Source: RQOF01 sp964461135 (GTDB lineage Bacteria; Calditrichota; Calditrichia; RBG-13-44-9). From it: a DNA stretch of 19,799 nt. The DNA lies in NCBI GenBank assembly GCA_964461135.1, contig CAYWTB010000085.1, forward strand, positions 1-19,799, read 5' to 3'. How positions within the stretch are numbered: the first letter of the stretch is position 1; each line of letters opens with the position of its first letter. Shown here piece after piece: positions 1-7,358 of the stretch. A program made the position numbers and the translations under genes. The notes under the pieces were generated by a model. It worked only from the letters and a program-made list of their open reading frames with translations, did not search any database and was not told where the DNA came from.

Positions 1-44
1 TGATGAGACAATATACAAAATATTATACGACATTACAAGCATGA

Positions 45-1973
45 CATGACACTAGTTATGTTCTGGAATATTTATTAGGACAACATTGTGCTTCTTCTGA
101 TTCTACTATTATTGAACAAGGTCTGGAAAAGGTAAAAACCATCATCAAAGAGCATTTCGTTCATCGAGATGAAGCGGAGTATGTAAAATCCACAATAAAA
201 GAAAAAGGTGAACATCGAATAATAGATAAGGTTACTGCCAGTTTGAATGAAAATAAGGATATCTATGAGGCATACTTCTCTAATCTTGGCTTAAAAAAAG
301 TAGAGATTAGTGGCAGTATAATAAAGCAACACAAGCGCTTGCTTTCAGGGGGTGGTGTTTGGAGTATTATCAATATGGGATATGTACCTTCTGATGATGG
401 ACAGCATTCTCCCTGGATTATTGAGAGTCTTAAGCCTATACAAATTTCAAAAGTAGATTTAGAGGAATATATCAGGTTACGAAAAGAGTTCACTAAAGAG
501 GAATGGGTTGATTTATTAGTGCAAAGTATGGGATTGGAACCAGAGCATTTTAATTTTAGGAGTAAATTACTTCAAATTGCACGACTTATTCCATTCTGTG
601 AAAATAATTATAATTTCATTGAACTAGGTCCTAAGGGAACAGGTAAATCGCATATATTTTCCGAATTATCCCCTCACGGTATATTGGTATCGGGTGGTGA
701 TGTATCACAGGCAAAATTATTTGTAAATAATGCCAATAATAGAATTGGACTGGTCGGATTTTGGGATGTGGTAACCTTTGATGAATTTGCGGGAAGCACC
801 AAAACTCCAGATAAAAAATTAATTGATATAATGAAAAATTATATGGCAAATAAATCCTTTTCCAGGGGTAAGGATGTTTTAGGAGCGACAGCTTCATTTG
901 CCTTTGTGGGTAACACGGAACATTCTGTTCCTTATATGATGAAAAATACGAACCTATTTGATGCATTACCGAAAGTCTATTATGATTCCGCATTTTTAGA
1001 TCGTCTTCATATTTATATACCCGGTTGGGAAATAAGTAAACTGCGAAATGAAATGTTCACTGAAAATTATGGTTTTATTGTTGATTATCTGGCAGAGATA
1101 TTAAAAGAATTACGCAAAGAAGATTATTCTTCGCTTATTAAGAATTATGTAGAATTAGATAACTCAATGACAGCACGAGATCGGGAGGGAATACTAAAAA
1201 CTTTTTCGGGTATGGTAAAAATCCTTTATCCTGATGGTGTATTATCACATTCAGATGCGATTGAGATAATAGAATTTTCTGCTGAAGGTAGGAAAAGAGT
1301 TAAAGATCAGTTAATCAAAATGGATGATACGTTTGAAACAGTCAAATTTGTTTTCATTAATAAAGAAATGAATAAAGCTCAAAAGATAGAGACGCTTGAA
1401 AATGTTCAATACAGACCTGCAAGTGAGTCTTATATTGGGGATGATGAAGATCCTGAGATTAAATCGAAAAAAGTCCAAATAGAGTCAGAAATTGTACCAA
1501 AGCCGGGCCAGATTATAATACAAGATAATCAAGAGGGCATTACCTTTGAAAAACTTTTTTCGCCTTACATGAAAGGTGCTCAAAACATCATACTCACCGA
1601 TCCCTATATAAGGTATCCCCATCAATTCAAACTGCTTTTAGAGTTCTGTACGGTTCTTACTGAAATCAAAGATTCTGATCAAGAAACCAGTTTAAAAGTA
1701 ATATCCTGGAATGAACCAGAAGATAGGTTAAAAGAAAGCACTGAAAATTTTGAAGAAGTTGCACAGTCAGTCTTCGATTTGGGAATAAATCTTACTTATG
1801 AGCTAAATCCTAATATTCATGATCGTACGATAACTGCTGATAATGGGTGGAAGATTATTTTGGGAAGGGGTCTTGATATTTATATTAAACCCGAAGGTAG
1901 ATTTCACATTGCTGATGTTTACCCGGAGAAACGTAAATGCAGGGCGTGTGAGATTACTTATATTAAATTATAA
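45..1973 (+). CDS. brxL: BrxL-like AAA+ ATPase with C-terminal MIT_C/PLD-like domain; 5' end incomplete or frameshifted
   Basis: Homology to BrxL, the ATPase of BREX phage defence, runs through the frame ending at 1973. A TTG at 243 opens a 576-codon frame, but conserved BrxL-type coding (YVLEYLLGQHC, then DEAEYVKS and IIDKVT) continues upstream in frame to about 45, where a TGA (42-44) interrupts it, so 243 is not the true start. Counting from 243: Walker A GPKGTGKS at 129-136, Walker B VVTFDEF at 176-182, sensor-1 FVGNT at 221-225 and an arginine-finger candidate R254. A polar linker spans about 390-430. Residues about 433-576 do not resemble the Lon-type Ser/Lys protease that ends ordinary BrxL. 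They match the MIT_C fold of MITD1 (HDRTITADNGW at 526-536, GRGLDIY at 541-547), a phospholipase-D-like domain. By family knowledge BrxL forms a DNA-binding ring; the MIT_C tail may bind DNA, membrane or a partner. It is first in a six-gene run, 32 bp before the next gene. No other BREX component is visible. Confidence 0.85.
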   Translation, partial: HDTSYVLEYLLGQHCASSDSTIIEQGLEKVKTIIKEHFVHRDEAEYVKSTIKEKGEHRIIDKVTASLNENKDIYEAYFSNLGLKKVEISGSIIKQHKRLLSGGGVWSIINMGYVPSDDGQHSPWIIESLKPIQISKVDLEEYIRLRKEFTKEEWVDLLVQSMGLEPEHFNFRSKLLQIARLIPFCENNYNFIELGPKGTGKSHIFSELSPHGILVSGGDVSQAKLFVNNANNRIGLVGFWDVVTFDEFAGSTKTPDKKLIDIMKNYMANKSFSRGKDVLGATASFAFVGNTEHSVPYMMKNTNLFDALPKVYYDSAFLDRLHIYIPGWEISKLRNEMFTENYGFIVDYLAEILKELRKEDYSSLIKNYVELDNSMTARDREGILKTFSGMVKILYPDGVLSHSDAIEIIEFSAEGRKRVKDQLIKMDDTFETVKFVFINKEMNKAQKIETLENVQYRPASESYIGDDEDPEIKSKKVQIESEIVPKPGQIIIQDNQEGITFEKLFSPYMKGAQNIILTDPYIRYPHQFKLLLEFCTVLTEIKDSDQETSLKVISWNEPEDRLKESTENFEEVAQSVFDLGINLTYELNPNIHDRTITADNGWKIILGRGLDIYIKPEGRFHIADVYPEKRKCRACEITYIKL

Positions 1974-2005
1974 ATTCAGTAAAGTATTTGATTTAGGCTC
2001 TTTTA

Positions 2006-2797
2006 ATGCAAATAAAAGGCACTTTTCCATTCGGTCAACCCTTAAGGATCGTTGAACAAAAAGATCGATCTCCAAAAAAAATATTTATTTTGGGAGTTTA
2101 TGCCAGTGCCGTCCATGCCAAATGGATAGATCCTGAAGGAAGAATTAAAATTAAAGCCTTGGCTGTTGCCAGTGAGCCTTACATATTTTGGAGGGGAGAC
2201 GAGGTTCGTGACTTAATCGAGAAAATTCAAATCCCAGAAGAATTAGGTTACCTAGAACCAGCAGATTCCAGATTTAATGGTCCATCAGGTATGGCACTCG
2301 ACGAGCACTTTCTTAAACCTATTGGTTTAAACAGAGAAGATGCTTGGATATGTGATATGGTACCGCATAGTTGTATTAATAAATCGCAACTTAGAGCTAT
2401 TGATAAAAATTACATTGATTTTGTAAAAAAGTTTAATCTTCCAGAGCCTTCGATACCGTTAGTGCCGAGTAGTTTCACAGATTCATTTCGCAGACAAGAG
2501 ATTTTAACCGAAATCGAGAAGTCAAAGGTGGATATCTTAATCACTCTAGGTGATCAACCATTAAGGTGGTTTATATCTTTCTTTAATCCAAAATATATCC
2601 GTTTATCATACTTTAGCAAGACTTCAAAGTTATATGGTAATCTGCATAAAATAAAGCTCGGAAATCTTAAAGTTAAATTACTACCATTGGTACATCCAAG
2701 GCAGGCTGGAAAGTTAGGTAGATATTCTATTGATTGGCAAGATGTGCATACTCATTGGATAATAAAAAAAGCCAAATATCTGTTTAAGGCCATCTAA
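2006..2797 (+). CDS. Uracil-DNA-glycosylase-like protein of a defence cassette
   Basis: The 263-residue protein begins FPFGQPLR and then has LGVYASAVHAKW (29-40), placed like the active-site loop of the UDG superfamily. It continues with CDMVPHSCIN (116-125), ITLGDQPLRWF (179-189) and PLVHPRQAGKLG (227-238), where HPRQ takes the place of the HPS loop in UDGs. The overall order (N-terminal loop, central LGDQPL strand, C-terminal HP loop) fits the UDG fold, though the canonical catalytic residues are not conserved in simple form. It may remove or recognise modified bases, or may only bind DNA. I recognise the family as a conserved, largely uncharacterised one; the UDG assignment is from motif placement. 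The ATG at 2006 lacks a good Shine-Dalgarno sequence, but the 32-bp gap from the BrxL-like gene supports co-transcription. Confidence 0.6.
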   Translation: MQIKGTFPFGQPLRIVEQKDRSPKKIFILGVYASAVHAKWIDPEGRIKIKALAVASEPYIFWRGDEVRDLIEKIQIPEELGYLEPADSRFNGPSGMALDEHFLKPIGLNREDAWICDMVPHSCINKSQLRAIDKNYIDFVKKFNLPEPSIPLVPSSFTDSFRRQEILTEIEKSKVDILITLGDQPLRWFISFFNPKYIRLSYFSKTSKLYGNLHKIKLGNLKVKLLPLVHPRQAGKLGRYSIDWQDVHTHWIIKKAKYLFKAI

Positions 2798-2816
2798 AAA
2801 ATATTGTTGCTTTATC

Positions 2817-3548
2817 ATGAGATGGAAGACAGTAAAAAATTGCGGTAAAGTTTCAAAAATATCAATGATCGAGGGTGGTCCCGGATCAGGAATTTCCAGG
2901 TTTTTATTATATGAATCCTCAATTAGTTTTATAAAAGCCTGTACACAATATTATAATTTTGTAGGTGAATTTCCGTTTACATACAGTGAACGTCAGCTAA
3001 ATTCAGTTCTGCTACCAGCATTTGTAGATAATTCAGATTCGGTCTTTCTTGAACAACCTGTTTCAAGAAAGAAGAGAAGACACAAACCAACAACGGGTCG
3101 GTTGGATTATTGGATTGCTTATGGTGATACTGTATTTCTGGTTGAATTAAAGCACAGCTGGGGTGTAATGGAATCACCCCGGATTAACGAGATAACAAAA
3201 AAGAAATGGAAAGACGGAATAAGCCAGATAAGATCAATGAAAAAATCTGATGTTACGGATATCAGTATCAAAGGAGACAAAGTAATTAAAATGGTTTTAA
3301 TGATTATGCCTTTTTACGTCTCAACAACCAAAGACAAAAAATCTCTGAAAAGATATAACATAAAAGATATTGAAAAAAAACATAAAACCACTTTATCCGA
3401 TTTAAACCCCGAACCTCATTGGAGTCTTACCTGGTATCTTCACGATAAACTCCAGAAACCGCAGCTATATGACTATAAAAAAACACGATTTGAAAAATAT
3501 CCAATGCTGGAGATATTTGCTTTTATAGAAAAACTGGTGATCCAGTAA
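2817..3548 (+). CDS. PD-(D/E)XK-type nuclease, putative restriction effector
   Basis: A 243-residue protein with a recognisable PD-(D/E)XK core. A helix acid sits in SERQLNSVLLPAF (E58). Then GRLDYWIAY supplies the metal-binding aspartate D97, and VFLVELKHSWG supplies the E-x-K pair E110/K112. The order and spacing of D97 and E110-x-K112 on adjacent strands are typical of restriction-like nucleases. A basic tract (SRKKRRHK, 83-90) just before the core could contact DNA. I do not recognise a named family. It lies 19 bp after the UDG-like gene and 27 bp before the GHKL gene, all on the same strand, which suggests one operon. The ATG at 2817 has no clear Shine-Dalgarno sequence; an internal ATG at 2865 (MIEGGPGSG) is an alternative start. 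Confidence 0.65.
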   Translation: MRWKTVKNCGKVSKISMIEGGPGSGISRFLLYESSISFIKACTQYYNFVGEFPFTYSERQLNSVLLPAFVDNSDSVFLEQPVSRKKRRHKPTTGRLDYWIAYGDTVFLVELKHSWGVMESPRINEITKKKWKDGISQIRSMKKSDVTDISIKGDKVIKMVLMIMPFYVSTTKDKKSLKRYNIKDIEKKHKTTLSDLNPEPHWSLTWYLHDKLQKPQLYDYKKTRFEKYPMLEIFAFIEKLVIQ

Positions 3549-3575
3549 AATAACCATAGTTAAGAAAATCAATAC

Positions 3576-4418
3576 ATGCGTTTTTTTAGTATAACACCGG
3601 CATCATTTAGCGGCTTGATTTCCTTAGGCAACCGAATAATAAAATCCGAGCTGAAAGACGTTGAAATAAAATGTGAATTTGTCAGGCCATATTGTGTTGC
3701 ATATTTGGATCAACTTATATCCAATGCAAATAGAGAATTAAACATATATTCGAAATATCCCACCGTAAATCAATACTTGAAACAAAATAAATTTCCCTAT
3801 TTAAGCCCAAAAGCGAAGTTTAAAGAAGACTTTCCTGAAGATTGGATGATTACCTTAAAAAGATTTAATGACAAGCCAAACATTTTAAATGAAGAGGTTC
3901 CATCCTGGCTTGAACAAGAAATATTCAACAAATCATTCTCTCCTAAATTTTCATCACCTCTTAAAAGGAAAATAGTAAAAAATTTCTGGGAAATTGTATT
4001 TAATGCCATGCAACACAGTGAGTCAGCCAATGGCATCAGCTGTTGCGGACAATTCTATCCTCTTAAGGGATACTTTGAAATTGCATTTTTTGATAATGGT
4101 CTTGGTATTCCTCAGCTTGTACGTTATTTTAAATCAGCGTATCATGAATATACTGATCACGACTGTATTGTATGGGCTTTAAAAAAAGGCACCTCTACAA
4201 AACCCAACCTGAACACCGGCGGCCTGGGCTTGTATTATTTAAGACAATTTCTTAAATTGAATGGTGGGATTTTGCAGATATTATCTCATACAGGCTTATA
4301 TCATTCAAAGATGGACCACATAGAAAATCCAGAATTTATTAAAAACGTTCTTCAAGGAACTTTATTTAATGTCCGAATTATATATGATGAGTCAAGATAT
4401 ATTTTAAAAGGAGAATAA
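3576..4418 (+). CDS. GHKL (histidine-kinase-like) ATPase, partner-switch kinase candidate
   Basis: All ATP-binding boxes of the HATPase_c fold are visible in the second half of this 280-residue protein. They are the N box FWEIVFNAMQHS (E139, N143, H147), the G1 box DNGLGI (173-178), the G2 box NTGGLGLYYLRQF (213-225) and a G3-like GTLFNV (261-266). There is no dimerisation/phosphoacceptor histidine domain and no transmembrane segment, so it is not a standard sensor kinase. Residues 1-130 form an unassigned N-terminal domain that may sense a ligand. The stop codon overlaps the start of the STAS-like gene by one base (TAATG), so the two are translationally coupled. A GHKL ATPase next to a STAS protein resembles the SpoIIAB/SpoIIAA or RsbW/RsbV switches, in which the kinase phosphorylates a STAS serine; the analogy is inferred. 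Confidence 0.8.
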   Translation: MRFFSITPASFSGLISLGNRIIKSELKDVEIKCEFVRPYCVAYLDQLISNANRELNIYSKYPTVNQYLKQNKFPYLSPKAKFKEDFPEDWMITLKRFNDKPNILNEEVPSWLEQEIFNKSFSPKFSSPLKRKIVKNFWEIVFNAMQHSESANGISCCGQFYPLKGYFEIAFFDNGLGIPQLVRYFKSAYHEYTDHDCIVWALKKGTSTKPNLNTGGLGLYYLRQFLKLNGGILQILSHTGLYHSKMDHIENPEFIKNVLQGTLFNVRIIYDESRYILKGE

Positions 4419-4780
4419 TGATGTATACCATAATGGTATGCGAATATCTTCATAATACCAATCTTTTGTCTCCTGATTTAGGCCAAAAATTGAGGAAAAA
4501 AATTGTCACTAAAAATAATAACCGAAATAAAATTATCCTCGATTTTGCAGGATATGACTATATGTCCAGCTCCTTTTTAAATCAGGCACTTGGCTATATC
4601 TTAATCAATAAAAAATGGTCAATCCGGGAATTTAAGAAAAATATAAAGTGGATAAATGTCAATAAGGACGATAAGCTAGATTTCGATTTAGCGCTGGAGA
4701 ATGCCAGAAATAAGCTGCGCTTAATTCAAAATAATATTGATCCGGAGAAATTCTTCAGGGAACATTTACCTGCCTGTTGA
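4418..4780 (+). CDS. STAS-like DUF4325 protein, partner of the GHKL ATPase
   Basis: A 120-residue protein with the DUF4325 signature: ILDFAGYDYMSSSFLNQALG at residues 40-59. The LDF strand is followed by a run of serines (S50-S52) at the start of a helix, the place where STAS anti-anti-sigma proteins carry their phosphorylated serine. The first ATG (4418) overlaps the upstream stop. A second ATG at 4421 sits 7 bases after AAGGAG (4408-4413) and may be the better start. The gene ends one base before the ATG of the PIN gene. It could be the switchable partner that is phosphorylated by the GHKL ATPase and either frees or restrains the PIN RNase. The role is inferred from gene order; the family assignment is from the motif. 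Confidence 0.75.
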   Translation: MMYTIMVCEYLHNTNLLSPDLGQKLRKKIVTKNNNRNKIILDFAGYDYMSSSFLNQALGYILINKKWSIREFKKNIKWINVNKDDKLDFDLALENARNKLRLIQNNIDPEKFFREHLPAC

Positions 4781-4781
4781 A

Positions 4782-5348
4782 ATGGCAAATATTATAAAAA
4801 TTGAAAAAATCCTAAAGCCAACTTCACAATATCCTATCCAAAACATTTTATTAGATACCAATATTATTATTAACTATGAGGATCCTTTCGGATCAGTAGC
4901 CCCAAACCTCAATGCAAAAATCAGTCAATACATTAACGTATTAAAATCACATTATACGATCAATTCAATATTTGTTACCGCCCTTGAGTATTTCAATTAT
5001 ATTCAGGTGGGTTTTTATAATGTTTTTGTTGATACTCATGAAGGAACTTTTGAAAAATATTCTTCTAAAGAATTTAAGCAATTACGAAATAAAAATTCAG
5101 AATTTGCTGCATCCTGGAATCTCCATCTAAAATCTTTTGTCAGAACATTTAAAAAACATTTCCCTCCCTTTGACACCACCCGGGAAATTTATTCACTTAC
5201 TGTTATCCAAAATTTCGATGGGAACAAGGTCGATTTTGGCGATGAAATTTTATATCAGTATGCCATGAAATTATCATACCCTGTAATTTTAACTATGGAT
5301 AAGGATTTTAAGTCATATCCCGATGAACTAAATCTTATTCAACTTTAA
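4782..5348 (+). CDS. PIN-domain ribonuclease, probable toxin/effector of the GHKL-STAS module
   Basis: From the ATG at 4782 the protein has 188 residues and the acidic PIN set: D25 in NILLDTNIII, E69 in FVTALEYFN, D151 and D154 in VDFGDEILY, and D173/D175 in ILTMDKDF. These are the metal-binding residues of PIN RNases such as VapC. An in-frame TTG at 4737 would add 15 residues that lie entirely over the STAS gene and look unlike a protein start, so 4782 is preferred; it follows the STAS stop by one base. No VapB-type antitoxin precedes it. Instead it is tied to a GHKL/STAS pair, which may serve as its regulator. The protein is larger than a typical 130-residue VapC, with an insertion at about 80-145. 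Base composition is very AT-rich (16 G/C in the 60 bases at 4921-4980). Confidence 0.8.
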   Translation: MANIIKIEKILKPTSQYPIQNILLDTNIIINYEDPFGSVAPNLNAKISQYINVLKSHYTINSIFVTALEYFNYIQVGFYNVFVDTHEGTFEKYSSKEFKQLRNKNSEFAASWNLHLKSFVRTFKKHFPPFDTTREIYSLTVIQNFDGNKVDFGDEILYQYAMKLSYPVILTMDKDFKSYPDELNLIQL

Positions 5349-5524
5349 TTCAACCCATAGCATAATCATATAAGACGAACTATCCACAATTGGCAGATAA
5401 AGCCACAACCTGCCGTTAGTGGATTATATTTAGTCGTCACTGAAAATGTTTGATTGTTAATATCATCCTGCCAATCTGAATAAAAATTGTTTTTTTAAAA
5501 GTATTGCTTAATCTTTCTTTTAAT

Positions 5525-6448
5525 TCATCGCCTGTACACTTCCCTATTATGCCATTCCAGATAGTCCTTCCCCGGCTTTTCCATATTTGAGTCCGGTAGA
5601 ACCAGCAGTTTTCTCCCGTGGTATGGATAATAAATCAGCCCGTTTTCAAATTCCTCTTTAATCCTGCGGCTAACTTCAACGTGGTAGTCGGGGGTAACTG
5701 TCAGGTAACCGGCATCAAAAAGTTTATGCATATCGGAACGCAGCAGCAGGCCGTTGTTTATGCGGTTAGGCCCGCTCTCGGCAAACGGTTTGATGTGGGC
5801 GGCTTCCAATACCGGTAAAGTTCGTTCGCCGGAAATGGCACAGCGCCGCTGGTAGGCACCGGTTACCAGTACCCGGAAAGCTCCCTGTCCCAGCCGGGCC
5901 CGTTGCAGATACTCTTTCCCGTGCCTGTTTTCTACCTCATACTCCGGAATCATCTCCCGGATACGGTCAGTGGTATCCAGAACCAGCCTCTCCAGCACCG
6001 CACCCCACAAATTTCTTCCGGTGTTACTGGTGGTATCATAAGTTTTACCGGCAACAATATTGGGGGCAAAGTCCGGAGGCGGTAAAATCCAGCTTTCCCT
6101 GGGAAAAAAGAACGGTTCATTCAGGATAGCGCAACCTATCTGGGGATTGAAGTGATTGCCCGGTACCAATGGCAGTATCAATTTTCTTAAATCCGCCAGG
6201 TTTTCCGCACCGTTTTTCTCCCCAAAAGCATCCCAGGCCAGGGAGAGCGGCAGGACCTCATAGCGCACGAAATAGCCTCCGCCGGCAATGAAATTGCGCG
6301 GCGCATGCAGTTTAAACAGGAATAAATCACCCGGCTGAATGGCCTTAAACGGCTGCCCACCGGGCTTCCAGAAGTTTACCTCGTCCGGTTGTATCGCGGA
6401 CAAATAATCGTACCAGCTGTTATTGGTTACGGCAACGTAGAAGCGCAT
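5525..6448 (-). CDS. HNH endonuclease with N-terminal EVE/PUA-like domain
   Basis: A 307-residue protein in two parts. Residues 1-130 (FYVAVTNNSWYDYL, then PGDLFLFKL and NFIAGGGYF) resemble the EVE/PUA-like folds that read modified bases. Residues 195-250 form an HNH_2-type nuclease: CAISGE (203-208), EAAHIKPF with H218, NRINNGLLLRSD with N232, and H241 in MHKLFDAGY. By family knowledge such fusions cut DNA that carries modified cytosine or similar bases, as modification-dependent restriction enzymes do. It is convergent with the PIN gene and far richer in GC than Region 1 (35 G/C in the 60 bases at 5881-5940), so it likely has a different origin. No strong Shine-Dalgarno sequence precedes the ATG. 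A diverged C-terminal relic of a paralogue lies at 9195-9434. Confidence 0.85.
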   Translation of the reverse strand: MRFYVAVTNNSWYDYLSAIQPDEVNFWKPGGQPFKAIQPGDLFLFKLHAPRNFIAGGGYFVRYEVLPLSLAWDAFGEKNGAENLADLRKLILPLVPGNHFNPQIGCAILNEPFFFPRESWILPPPDFAPNIVAGKTYDTTSNTGRNLWGAVLERLVLDTTDRIREMIPEYEVENRHGKEYLQRARLGQGAFRVLVTGAYQRRCAISGERTLPVLEAAHIKPFAESGPNRINNGLLLRSDMHKLFDAGYLTVTPDYHVEVSRRIKEEFENGLIYYPYHGRKLLVLPDSNMEKPGKDYLEWHNREVYRR

Positions 6449-6550
6449 GGATCATTTGATTTATCTAGCTTGAATATAATATAAATCGTTTTCAGCAGAA
6501 AATCCGGTAAAATATGAAGAAATGTGTATTTTAAATCCAAGGGATGGAAA

Positions 6551-6693
6551 GACAAATTCTAAATCCGAAATCCGAAATTCTAAAGAGAGCTTCAAAATTT
6601 TAAATACTAAACCACCCCGGGATACCTCATATGTTTCGAAATTTGGAATTTAGAACTCTCCTGTGATTTCGGATTTGGAATTTTGAATTTGCC
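6551..6693. repeat. AT-rich imperfect inverted-repeat element (copy 1 of 4)
   Basis: The left arm is built from CAAATTCTAAATCCGAAAT and the right arm from ATTTCGGATTTGGAATT. The arms are near reverse complements around a centre containing CTAAACCACC, so the transcript or strand could fold into a long hairpin. No coding sense is seen. Confidence 0.7.
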
Positions 6694-6745
6694 TCTATGG
6701 CTTATATGCTTTGTGCTTTATTCTTTAACATTAATAACCTGCATT

Positions 6746-7258
6746 TTATAGTATCCTCTTTTTCAGTTCTTCAATAGCATGTTTTTTTTCTCTCGCTCTG
6801 CCCAGACGAAGAGCATCAACCAGGGCCAGTAATTCATATAAAACCGGATCCCGGGAACACACCTCCGGAACTTCTGGATGCAGAGGCTCGATGGCCTGTC
6901 CGCGCTCCTTGCCCTTACCCCAGGGCCACACATAGGTCTCATTACTGAAAATAATGTTGTTAAGCGGTGGTGCACTGTGTGTGGTGGGCATGCCCCGTTG
7001 GATGGAGCCGGCTTCAGCCGGATACACATAACGCAAACCGTGTTCAAGGAATTCAAGCAGATTTTTTTCCATCAGTATTTTTTTATCCTCAGAGATGAGA
7101 CCAGCAATTTTAGACCGATTTAAAGATTCGCTAACCTCCGACTGACTGATCCGCAGATCATGTGCAATGTCCTTGATATACCATTTATCATCATTCTGCA
7201 TAGAAATTTTTAGTAATATAATGATATCATGTGAACGCATCCCTTTATGCTTTTTCAT
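6746..7258 (-). CDS. Winged-helix DNA-binding protein, copy A
   Basis: A 170-residue protein. Residues about 8-65 form a winged helix (DIIILLKISMQ, then YIKDIAHDLRISQSEVSESLNRSKIAGLI) with ISQSEVSESLNRSK as recognition helix. Residues 70-170 form a conserved domain of unknown function with PTTHSAPPLN and LYELLALVDALRLGRAREK. The start is well supported: GGAGG lies 6 bases before the ATG (CCGGAGGTTATAATG on the - strand). Immediately upstream is an iterated ATCGCGA palindrome (7281-7310), a likely binding site for the protein itself. The protein is nearly identical to the copy at 9629-10141; they differ in the C-terminal dozen residues (HAIEELKKRIL against YTIEELKKRII). I recognise the family as a conserved hypothetical regulator and cannot name its target genes. 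Confidence 0.8.
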   Translation of the reverse strand: MKKHKGMRSHDIIILLKISMQNDDKWYIKDIAHDLRISQSEVSESLNRSKIAGLISEDKKILMEKNLLEFLEHGLRYVYPAEAGSIQRGMPTTHSAPPLNNIIFSNETYVWPWGKGKERGQAIEPLHPEVPEVCSRDPVLYELLALVDALRLGRAREKKHAIEELKKRIL

Positions 7259-7280
7259 TATAACCTCCGGCTTTTTTTAA

Positions 7281-7310
7281 GCATATCGCGAATCGCGAAT
7301 CGCGATATGC
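7281..7310. promoter_or_regulatory. Iterated ATCGCGA palindrome, probable operator of winged-helix gene A
   Basis: GCATATCGCG and CGCGATATGC form perfect outer arms around AATCGCGAAT, giving three overlapping copies of ATCGCGA. The palindrome lies between the Shine-Dalgarno sequence and a candidate -35 box (TTGATA on the - strand, 7344-7339) of the winged-helix gene. It is conserved base for base in copy B (10164-10193). Confidence 0.7.
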
Positions 7311-7358
7311 GATATAACTTACATTAGTCTGGTCCATATATCAAGGCAATTTTAACAG

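Noticed and set aside
243..245. TTG at 243 as the true start of the BrxL-like protein
   Set aside because: Conserved BrxL-type sequence continues in frame for 66 codons upstream.
4737..4781. N-terminal extension of the PIN protein from a TTG
   Set aside because: It lies entirely over the STAS gene and encodes nothing like a PIN start; the ATG at 4782 follows the STAS stop.
1..5348. A complete BREX system
   Set aside because: Only the BrxL-like gene is present; no methyltransferase, PglZ phosphatase or BrxC is in the window.
6878..7123. A + strand gene opposite the winged-helix gene
   Set aside because: It is the antisense shadow of a well-supported gene and is duplicated only because that gene is.
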